From assembly GCA_009930125.1 (NCBI GenBank), contig RZYZ01000059.1, positions 1 to 10,808 on the forward strand: a stretch of DNA of 10,808 nt, read 5' to 3'. The position numbers and the translations under genes are program-made. The notes beneath the pieces were generated by a model, which saw only the letters and a list, made by a program, of their open reading frames with translations, had not been told where the DNA came from and did no database searches. Numbering within the stretch: position 1 is the stretch's first letter; every line of letters starts with the position of its first letter. This DNA is from Clostridia bacterium (lineage in GTDB: Bacteria > Bacillota > Clostridia > Clostridiales > Clostridiaceae). This document shows positions 5,372 through 10,808 of the stretch, in pieces.

Positions 5372-7321
5372 ATGAAATTCACTTATGGAAAACGAGACTG
5401 GAAAACACTGAGAAGGGGACAGGAAAACTGCTACCTTCTGGCCAATCGGAAAGGGGGCTATTCATCGCTCAGCATGATGGGATCAGCTTCAAGAAATGAA
5501 CATGTTCTCTTCATGGCTTCTGTGAAAGCGCCCAACAACTGGGTTCAGTTTATTGCAAGCCTAGAGGAAATCATCAGGATCGATGGGCAGGAAACGACCC
5601 TTAGAAGTCAGGAATATGTGGGTTACACAAAGAATAAGGAAGGATTCCGTCATCTGGACGGATTTTCCATGGATGATTTTCCTGTATGGAAGTATCGGGT
5701 TCACGGCGTATCTGTGGAAAAGACCATTGTCATGAAGTATGAGGAGAATCTGGTGCTTGTTTCCTATGAACTGGAGAATCACAGTGGAAGAAACGCGGAA
5801 ATCATGGTGAAGCCATGGATGAGATTCACACCGAAAGGGACCATGCCGGTGAAGGGACAGACGGCCAAAATCTCTGATGATCGTATCGTCAGCGGTGACT
5901 ATACGCTCTTCTACAGAACCGATGCACAGGTGAGAACGAACGATGCCCTGTGGGAAGGGGATCTCTACTTTGAAGATGATGCGAAGGATGAGAGAGAGGC
6001 CATAGGAACACAGTTTTCAGACCATGCGTACTATTACAGCCTGCAACCGGGAGAAAAGCGCAGGGCTTATGTTCTCTACAGCCTCCATGAATACAGCGGT
6101 GCCCCGGAAGAGATCATCCGTGAAGAGAGAAGAAGGAAAAAGCGCCTTAAGGAGGCTTCAGGAATGAAATCAGACCTGGGCAGGCAGCTGGCCGTAGCCT
6201 CGGATGCCTACGTGGTGGATCGGGCATCCGTTGCCGGCAGAACCATCATGGCGGGATATCCTTTTTTTGGAGACTGGGGCAGAGACACCATGATTGCTGT
6301 CATGGGATGCTGCATTACAACCGGGAGGAAAGAGGATGCGGAAAGCATTTTCCGCAGTTTCATGAAATACATGAGAAAAGGGATCATGCCGAATATGTTT
6401 CCGGAAGGGGAACAGGAGCCCATGTATAACACGGTGGATGCTTCCCTTCTCTTCATCTATGCGGTCTATGAATACTATCAGGCGTTCAGGGACCTGGAGT
6501 TTGTGAAAGAGGCCATGCCGAAAATGATGGAAATCATAGACTGGTACAGAGAGGGAACCGATTTTCATATCAGGATGGAGGAAGATCATCTCATCTCTGC
6601 AGGCAGCGGCCTGGAGCAGGTGACCTGGATGGACATCAGAGTAGAGGACTATCTTCCTACGCCAAGACACGGAAAGCCGGTGGAGATCAACGCCTACTGG
6701 TACAATGATCTCAAGATCATGGCATACTTTTCAGAGCTTCTGAAGCAGGAGAACAGTCAGGAGTACGACATGCTTGCAGAAAAAGTGAAGGCGTCCTTTC
6801 TGGAGAAGTTCTGGAATTCTGAAGAAGATTGCCTGAAAGATGTTGTGTCTGGAACGGAGTCGGATCATCAGGTGAGATGCAATCAGATCTGGGCTGTATC
6901 CGTTCCCTTTAGCATGCTGGACAGAGAAAAGCAAAGAAGAGTCGTGGAGAAGGTCTATCAGAAGCTATACACACCCTATGGTCTGCGCTCACTGTCACCG
7001 GAAGACCCGCAGTATCGTCCTTTCTATGGAGGCTCCTTGTGGGACAGAGACACAGCTTATCATCAGGGAACAGTCTGGGCTTTCCCCCTTGGGGCATACT
7101 ATCTAGCCTATCTCAAGGTGAACGACGATTCCAGCGCTGCGAAAGAGAAGGTTTTAGAGGATATGAGTCTTCTGGAAGGTACCTTGAGAGAAGGATGCAT
7201 CGGCCAGATTGCTGAAATATTCGATGGTCAGGATCCGCAGACATCCAAAGGATGCTTCGCCCAGGCCTGGAGCGTGAGCGAGCTTCTGAGAGCACTGAAG
7301 AAAGCGGAACAGGAAGAATAA
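5372..7321 (+). CDS. Glycogen debranching enzyme (GH133-type amylo-alpha-1,6-glucosidase)
   Basis: A cytoplasmic 649-residue enzyme expected to hydrolyse alpha-1,6 branch points of glycogen or limit dextrins. The ATG at 5372 follows GGGAGG by five bases; an alternative TTG 36 bases upstream has no such site. An N-terminal beta-sandwich (about 1-260; GDE_N-like, with GQENCYLLANRKGGYSSLS at 16-34) is followed by an (alpha/alpha)6 barrel (about 270-649; GDE_C). Barrel landmarks are FFGDWGRDT (298-306), NTVDAS (353-358), QVTWMD (416-421), GKPVEINAYWYN (434-445), HQGTVWAFPLG (564-574), AEIFDG (614-619) and GCFAQAWSVSELLRAL (627-642). D302/D305 and D421 lie in the active-site loops conserved in the family. 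The length matches archaeal-type bacterial debranching enzymes (TIGR01561-like), not the GlgX/GH13 type. No other glycogen gene is in view. It is second in an operon with the DUF5412-like gene. Confidence 0.93.
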   Translation: MKFTYGKRDWKTLRRGQENCYLLANRKGGYSSLSMMGSASRNEHVLFMASVKAPNNWVQFIASLEEIIRIDGQETTLRSQEYVGYTKNKEGFRHLDGFSMDDFPVWKYRVHGVSVEKTIVMKYEENLVLVSYELENHSGRNAEIMVKPWMRFTPKGTMPVKGQTAKISDDRIVSGDYTLFYRTDAQVRTNDALWEGDLYFEDDAKDEREAIGTQFSDHAYYYSLQPGEKRRAYVLYSLHEYSGAPEEIIREERRRKKRLKEASGMKSDLGRQLAVASDAYVVDRASVAGRTIMAGYPFFGDWGRDTMIAVMGCCITTGRKEDAESIFRSFMKYMRKGIMPNMFPEGEQEPMYNTVDASLLFIYAVYEYYQAFRDLEFVKEAMPKMMEIIDWYREGTDFHIRMEEDHLISAGSGLEQVTWMDIRVEDYLPTPRHGKPVEINAYWYNDLKIMAYFSELLKQENSQEYDMLAEKVKASFLEKFWNSEEDCLKDVVSGTESDHQVRCNQIWAVSVPFSMLDREKQRRVVEKVYQKLYTPYGLRSLSPEDPQYRPFYGGSLWDRDTAYHQGTVWAFPLGAYYLAYLKVNDDSSAAKEKVLEDMSLLEGTLREGCIGQIAEIFDGQDPQTSKGCFAQAWSVSELLRALKKAEQEE

Positions 7322-7358
7322 TTATACAGAATAAGCCTGTAAAGAAGTATAATTATTT
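7316..7358 (+). terminator. AT-rich hairpin at the end of the debranching enzyme gene
   Basis: GAATAATTATAC (7316-7327) pairs over twelve bases, one G-T wobble, with GTATAATTATTT (7347-7358), enclosing an 18-base loop. The stem includes the stop codon. Only TTT follows, so it is a poor classical terminator, although no better one is seen downstream of the gene. Confidence 0.45.
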
Positions 7359-7399
7359 ATGATTATACGAGAGAACGAGAGAAATAGAGATAATTATAC
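7319..7399. repeat. Cluster of TAATTATAC inverted/direct repeats and an ACGAGAGA tandem
   Basis: TAATTATAC occurs at 7319-7327 and 7391-7399, and its reverse complement GTATAATTA at 7347-7355, so the middle copy can pair with either flank. Between them ACGAGAGA is repeated in tandem (7367-7374, 7375-7382). The two alternative hairpins exclude each other. This opens the AT-rich 540-base gap and may mark a remnant insertion boundary. Confidence 0.6.
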
Positions 7400-7444
7400 A
7401 TAGATGAAGCTAGAGAGAGCCATTTCTCTTTCTTCTCCCTTTGA

Positions 7445-7804
7445 ATTATCTGTAAATTCTGCTATTATATAAATAAGCTCCAAGGAATACCTAAGACGGA
7501 AAGCTTACGGAAGCTGTATTCAGAAACAAAACTTAATAGGAAACTTAGATACGGTAGACCCAAGATCTGCTATACCTGAAAAGTGAAAGAGAAAAATCGA
7601 CTTACCATATGTCCAGAAACATTGAAAAATATACACAAGAAAGTAAAAAATCTAGTATATCCAGAAATGGAAAAAGACTATAGTAAACAATTAGTACCAA
7701 GTATCTTAGCAGACGAAGTATTTAAGCAAATGACTATTTAAGTGGAAACAAAGAACATGGCAGAACTAAGAAAGAACTCGATGAAGGTTCGTTGGAGCTC
7801 CCTT
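7445..7804 (+). pseudogene. Decayed protein-coding remnant, family not recognised
   Basis: The gap between the debranching enzyme and hpt has protein-like sequence that is not open throughout. From 7445 one frame reads INKLQGIPKTESLRKLYSE (starting near 7472) and continues to a TGA at 7577-7579. It resumes with KVKEKNRLTICPETLKNIHK and ILADEVFKQMTI before a TAA at 7739-7741. In the -1 frame, opened by a TAA at 7723, the text continues with NDYLSGNKEHGRTKKELDE and GSLELPYAQKQEAISKEKA into the terminator hairpin. One stop plus one frameshift near 7726-7738 would reconnect about 125 residues. Lysine-rich, AT-rich codons differ from the flanking genes, suggesting an acquired and eroding gene. I recognise no domain, and there is no good start or ribosome site. 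It may instead be non-coding DNA. Confidence 0.35.
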
Positions 7805-7859
7805 ATGCTCAAAAACAAGAGGCAATCTCTAAGGAGAAAGCCTCTTTACTTTTGAGCAT
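7805..7859. terminator. Nested bidirectional terminator at the 3' end of hpt
   Basis: The outer arms ATGCTCAAAA (7805-7814) and TTTTGAGCAT (7850-7859) are perfect complements. Inside them AAGAGGC (7817-7823) pairs with GCCTCTT (7840-7846), and inside that TCTC (7826-7829) pairs with GAGA (7834-7837) around TAAG. On the minus strand the inner stem is followed by GTTTTTG, four bases after the hpt stop region, so it ends that operon. On the plus strand TTTACTTTT follows. Confidence 0.85.
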
Positions 7860-7862
7860 TTT

Positions 7863-8381
7863 CTATTTTCTGTACTCCACGATTTCCCTGAGATTGCGAT
7901 ATCTTTCATTGTAGTCCAGTCCATAACCCACAACAAAGAGATCAGGCATGGTGAAGCAGATATGGTGAATGTCGAAATTCAGCAGTCTCTTTGCAGGATT
8001 GTCCAGAAGGGTACAGACCCGAAGGCTTTTAGGCTGGAAGGACTCCAGATGCTGCAGGACATAGCCGATGGTCAGACCCGTACCGACCACATCCTCCAGA
8101 AGGAGGACGTTTCTGCCTGTGATGTCCAGATCAAGATCCTTGATGTAGGTGACCACTCGATGCTTTTCCTGATCCTTTTTGACACCGATGGACAGAAAAT
8201 CCAGCTTGACGGGCATGGTGAGATGTCTTGTAAGATCCGAGAGGAAATAGATGGATCCTTTGAGGATGCTGATGATGATGAGCTCCTCATCCTTATAATA
8301 GGCATTGATATCCTCTGCCGTTTCCTGAACTCTTTTTCTGATTTCGTCCTCCGTGAAGATTGTTTTACCAAGATTATTCAT
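7863..8381 (-). CDS. hpt: Hypoxanthine phosphoribosyltransferase homologue with altered active site
   Basis: HPRT transfers the ribose-phosphate of PRPP to hypoxanthine or guanine in purine salvage. Over 172 residues the fold is clear: ISILKGSIYFLSDL (37-50), IKDLDLDITGRNVLLLEDVVGTGLT (80-104, PRPP loop), RVCTLLDNPAKR (121-132) and MPDLFVVGYGLDYNERYRNL (145-164, purine-binding end). Two catalytic features differ. The PRPP loop normally reads ED-I-I-D-[ST]-G-x-T; here it is EDVVGTGLT, with G100 (codon 8082-8084, GGT) where the general-base Asp (human D137) sits. The flexible SYGxxTxSSG loop is replaced by SIGVKKDQEKHRVV (64-77). The base may therefore be handled differently, or the protein may bind nucleotide without normal catalysis. 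The ATG overlaps the upstream gene's stop (ATGAATAA), which implies translational coupling to the kinase-nuclease fusion. A bidirectional terminator follows. Confidence 0.88.
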   Translation of the reverse strand: MNNLGKTIFTEDEIRKRVQETAEDINAYYKDEELIIISILKGSIYFLSDLTRHLTMPVKLDFLSIGVKKDQEKHRVVTYIKDLDLDITGRNVLLLEDVVGTGLTIGYVLQHLESFQPKSLRVCTLLDNPAKRLLNFDIHHICFTMPDLFVVGYGLDYNERYRNLREIVEYRK

Positions 8382-9300
8382 CTACAGGATCCCCCCATTG
8401 TGCAAATCGCTCCACCAGACTGTGAAAATCGTTCTTGTATACGATGCTGATGTTCGTTCCCGGATAGAGTTTCTTCAGAAGCGCCATCTTCTTTCTCTTG
8501 ATGGCGGTATACTTCTGATTCATGATGGTGAGTTCGATATATGTATTGAAGCGAGGCAGATAGAAGTCCGGAGAGAAGGCCTGGGTGATGTTTCCTTCCG
8601 AATCCCATTTCAGGGGGAAGGTGCGAGGCTCATATTCCCACTCCAGGTTATACAGGTCGAGGACCTTTGCAAACTCTTCTTCTGATTCGTTTTTGAAGTG
8701 AATCTCCTGAGGCTTGTCATCCGCTTCACTTTCATTCCTGTCTGCTCTGCTTTTGTGAAACAGATCAAGAATCATGCTGATGGCTTCCTTCGTGTCTACT
8801 TTGTCCGTATTAATGGTCAGGTGATAGAGGAGAGGGTCCATCCAGTCGGTGCCATACAGGAGCTGAATGTATCTTCTGTGCCTTCGGTCGGTGTGCTCCA
8901 GAATCTTCTCCGCATCCTCACGGGAAAGTCTGCTTCGACGGATCATCCGATCGATGCGAGTCGTCTTGGACCCTGTGATTTTCACGTGCAGAGCATCCTT
9001 GTGATCCTGGAAGATCAGCTGAGAACCCAGACCGCTGATGAGCGCCGTTTCCTTCTCAACAGCTTCTTGAAGCTTCTTTTCCAGAAAATCCTGAAAGGAA
9101 GTTCCACTGACAGAGGTCTTCAGGTAGTATCCGGGGCTTTCGGAAAGCATGTGCAGCTCATGGGCATTGGCGATTTCAGGGTACCAGTTCTTCAGCGCAG
9201 AATCTCTGGTGATGTGCTGTGCATGAAGCGCTTCAGCAAGACCTTTCGCAATATCATCGCCTAAACTTCCCGTATCTCTTGATAGGGTCACAAATTTCAA
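8374..9300 (-). CDS. Cytidylate-kinase-like domain fused to a PD-(D/E)XK-like domain
   Basis: A 308-residue two-part protein. Residues 1-185 match Cytidylate_kin2 (PF13189): KFVTLSRDTGSLGDDIAKGLAEAL opens the nucleotide-binding fold, then ISGLGSQLIF, VKITGSKTTRIDRMIRRSRLSREDAEKIL, DRRHRRYI and TDWMDPLLYHLTIN. The P-loop lacks GK[ST], as is common in this family. After an acidic linker (about 184-203), residues 204-308 contain EEEFAKVLDLYNLEWEYEP, FSPDFYLP with D245, and YIELT with E256, followed by Q262/K263 and KRKKMALLKKLYPG. This resembles a PD-(D/E)XK nuclease core with T258 at the usual lysine position. Similar 'PDFYLP...ELT' segments occur in uncharacterised bacterial proteins. I prefer the TTG at 9300 because AAGGCGG sits eight bases before it; a GTG at 9309 overlaps that site. 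The gene ends inside the hpt start and leads a two-gene operon. Nuclease activity is inferred only. Confidence 0.78.
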   Translation of the reverse strand: MKFVTLSRDTGSLGDDIAKGLAEALHAQHITRDSALKNWYPEIANAHELHMLSESPGYYLKTSVSGTSFQDFLEKKLQEAVEKETALISGLGSQLIFQDHKDALHVKITGSKTTRIDRMIRRSRLSREDAEKILEHTDRRHRRYIQLLYGTDWMDPLLYHLTINTDKVDTKEAISMILDLFHKSRADRNESEADDKPQEIHFKNESEEEFAKVLDLYNLEWEYEPRTFPLKWDSEGNITQAFSPDFYLPRFNTYIELTIMNQKYTAIKRKKMALLKKLYPGTNISIVYKNDFHSLVERFAQWGDPVDE

Positions 9301-9335
9301 TTGGATCACCGCCTTGATGTTTCATTGTTATCCTA

Positions 9336-9344
9336 ATTCTATCA
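9336..9344 (-). promoter_or_regulatory. Extended -10 promoter for the kinase-nuclease/hpt operon
   Basis: On the minus strand this reads TGATAGAAT, a TG-extended -10 with one mismatch from TATAAT. No clear -35 is found at 17 bases. The transcript would begin about 28 bases before the TTG start. It lies after the feoB terminator, so the two minus-strand operons are separate. Confidence 0.45.
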
Positions 9345-9414
9345 TGAAACCGGCCATTTTTGATAGGCTCCTTGCGTAAAGAGGAGGATGCACACCCATC
9401 AATATGAACGTAAT

Positions 9415-9445
9415 AAAAAGGAGCGATTCCTGCGAGAATCGCTCC
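9415..9445 (-). terminator. Terminator of the feoB operon
   Basis: GGAGCGATTC (9420-9429) and GAATCGCTCC (9436-9445) pair perfectly around a six-base loop. Read on the minus strand, the stem is followed by TTTTTATTA (9419 downward). It lies 17 bases after the stop of the Cys-rich gene. Confidence 0.95.
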
Positions 9446-9462
9446 TGACCATTACTTGCATT

Positions 9463-9657
9463 CTAATTGTCTGCTGTTTTCTTTTCTTCCTCACGGTTTA
9501 TGAATTCTATGCCCATGGCTCTTTCCGGAGTATAGATGGAACAGTCCGTATCACAGGTTCTGCATGTACTGCAGTCCGCATTCTTGGTGGCTCTGATCTT
9601 TTTTACTAGAAAAAAGAGTGCAGCAGCTACAATAGCGATGGTTATGATGATTTCCAT
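9463..9657 (-). CDS. FeoB-associated Cys-rich membrane protein
   Basis: A 64-residue membrane peptide. Residues 2-18 form one hydrophobic helix, followed by a basic stop (KKIRATK) and a cysteine cluster CSTCRTCDTDC (C29, C32, C35, C39) on the cytoplasmic side if the positive-inside rule holds. This matches the PF12669 family, which is found beside feoB in Bacillota and is thought to assist ferrous iron transport, possibly by binding iron; its exact job is not settled. AGGAGG overlaps the feoB stop codon and lies five bases before the ATG, so the two genes are tightly coupled. A strong terminator follows. Confidence 0.9.
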   Translation of the reverse strand: MEIIITIAIVAAALFFLVKKIRATKNADCSTCRTCDTDCSIYTPERAMGIEFINREEEKKTADN

Positions 9658-9666
9658 TACATCCTC

Positions 9667-10806
9667 CTATAAGAACAGTGAACCGATCTGGAATACCAGA
9701 AAGGACATCACCCATGCAACACCAAAGTAGAAGAAGGAACTGAAAACGGCGAATCTGGCTCCATATTCCTTTTTAATCGTTGCGATGGTAGCGACGCAAG
9801 GCGTATACAGAAGAACGAAAACCAGAAAACTGGCTGCGGTCAGCTGTGTAAACAGGGTAGGAAGAATCATGCCCAGGTCTCCACCGTAGATGACCCCCAT
9901 GGTGGATAAAACCACTTCCTTGGCCATGATTCCTGTAACTAGGGATACCGCGGCTTCCCAGGTGCCGAACCCCAGAGGAGCAAAGATCGGCGCAAGTATG
10001 GAACCGAACCTTGCCAGGAAGCTGTCTCCCATGTCTGAAAGTCCACCTGCGTTGAAGTTAGACAGGAACCAGACGAATACGGAAAGGGAGAAAATGATGG
10101 TGGATGCCTTACGTATGAAACCTTTTCCTTTGTCCCAAGTGCTGCTTGCCACCAGGCTGAAGGAAGGCACTTTATATTCAGGCAGTTCGATGATGAAGGG
10201 CTCTTCATCCTTTTTGAAAATCGTGGTTTTCAGAAGCATGCCCATGACTATGGCTACAAGTCCTCCAAAGAGGTAGAGGCCCATCACTGCGAGCTCTGCA
10301 TGATTCCTGAAGAAAATGGTTCCGAAAAGGATGTAGACTGGAAGCTTTGCATTGCAGGACATGAAGGGTGCAAGCAAGGCGGTGAGCTTTCTATCCTTTT
10401 CACTTTCAAGGGTTCTGGCGGCCATGATGGCAGGAACGGTGCATCCGAATCCCATGAGGATGGGAATGAATGCTTTTCCTGAAAGGCCGATCTTTCTCAT
10501 GAGCTTGTCCATGATGAATGCGCCACGTGCCATGTATCCGGAATCTTCAAGAATGGATATGGCGGCAAACATCACCATGATGATGGGTAGAAATACCAGA
10601 ATCGCGCCCACGCCTCCGATGATTCCGTCGATGATCAGAGACTGGAACCAGGGACTGCTTGTGGAAAGGACTCCTGCCATGAAGTCAGAGATTCCTGTGA
10701 GCACATAGGCGTCCAGAAGATCTGAAAGGGGAGCACCCACCCAGCTGAACGTCAGCTTGAACACAAGATAGATCATCAGAATAAAGATGGGGTAGGCCAG
10801 TATGGG
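9667..10806 (-). CDS. feoB: Ferrous iron transport protein B, C-terminal membrane part (partial)
   Basis: FeoB imports Fe(II) across the cytoplasmic membrane, driven or gated by an N-terminal GTPase domain. Only the last 379 residues are visible; the reading frame runs off the right edge, so the GTPase and helical switch domains (usually the first 270 or so residues) lie outside. The visible part opens with YPIFILMIYLVFKLTFSWVG, then the first Gate domain, with SGYMARGAFIMDKLMRKIGLSGKAFIPILMGFGCTVPAIMAARTLE and PFMSCNAKLPVYILF carrying the conserved GFGC and SCNAKLP cysteines. The FeoB C-terminal region and second Gate follow, ending in LLYTPCVATIATIKKE and a final helix pair. The C-terminal length and motifs look intact. 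No feoA is seen downstream; the next gene is the Cys-rich FeoB partner, one short ribosome site away. Confidence 0.96.
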   Translation of the reverse strand, partial: PILAYPIFILMIYLVFKLTFSWVGAPLSDLLDAYVLTGISDFMAGVLSTSSPWFQSLIIDGIIGGVGAILVFLPIIMVMFAAISILEDSGYMARGAFIMDKLMRKIGLSGKAFIPILMGFGCTVPAIMAARTLESEKDRKLTALLAPFMSCNAKLPVYILFGTIFFRNHAELAVMGLYLFGGLVAIVMGMLLKTTIFKKDEEPFIIELPEYKVPSFSLVASSTWDKGKGFIRKASTIIFSLSVFVWFLSNFNAGGLSDMGDSFLARFGSILAPIFAPLGFGTWEAAVSLVTGIMAKEVVLSTMGVIYGGDLGMILPTLFTQLTAASFLVFVLLYTPCVATIATIKKEYGARFAVFSSFFYFGVAWVMSFLVFQIGSLFL

Positions 10807-10808
10807 GT

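Noticed and set aside
7770..7802. GGTTCG and nearby GGAGCTCC suggested a tRNA 3' end or an attachment site.
   Set aside because: No T-arm, acceptor or anticodon pairing could be built, and no matching direct repeat was found in the window.
7962..9264. Three long plus-strand frames opposite hpt and the kinase-nuclease gene.
   Set aside because: All lie opposite well-supported family proteins, and their sequences match no family.
9388..9609. Plus-strand frame of 73 codons with a hydrophobic segment and GAGGAGG before its ATG.
   Set aside because: It runs through the feoB-operon terminator and is antisense to the clearly recognisable FeoB-associated gene; its hydrophobic run is antisense to that gene's tail and the terminator region.

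Overview
The window looks like a low-to-mid GC Bacillota (Firmicutes) chromosome. Genes have strong AGGAGG-type ribosome sites, ATG/TTG starts, consensus sigma-A promoters and many hairpin-plus-T-run terminators. It carries Bacillota families such as the FeoB-associated Cys-rich peptide and a DUF5412-like membrane protein. An Erysipelotrichia-like or clostridial host is plausible, but the sequence alone does not settle this. No tRNA, rRNA, CRISPR array or complete insertion sequence is visible.

Plus strand, left to right. The tail of an ABC-2 type permease is followed by its partner permease (PF06182-like pair), closed by a terminator. A 370-base gap follows; it can fold into a multi-branched RNA closed by a 10-bp long-range helix. 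Next is a 631-residue glutamine synthetase-family protein with a long C-terminal extension. Then come three separately controlled units: a thioredoxin-type arsenate reductase/LMW phosphatase; an orphan ferredoxin-NADP-reductase-like flavoprotein behind a textbook promoter with a perfect 14-bp palindrome downstream of +1; and a pair made of a DUF5412-like membrane-anchored protein and a GH133-type glycogen debranching enzyme. A 540-base gene-poor, visibly AT-richer stretch follows. It holds inverted repeats, a decayed coding remnant and a nested bidirectional terminator.

Minus strand, right to left. The FeoB ferrous-iron transporter (C-terminal part) is followed by its small Cys-rich partner and a strong terminator. 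A second, two-gene operon comes next: a cytidylate-kinase-like domain fused to a PD-(D/E)XK-nuclease-like domain, translationally coupled (ATGAATAA overlap) to a hypoxanthine phosphoribosyltransferase homologue. That homologue has lost the usual catalytic-loop aspartate and the SYG loop motif.

Most genes are housekeeping: amino-nitrogen assimilation, polysaccharide breakdown, iron uptake and metalloid detoxification. The best candidates for something undescribed are the kinase-nuclease fusion plus altered HPRT pair, the structured RNA before the glutamine synthetase, and the repressor-style palindrome controlling the orphan flavoprotein.
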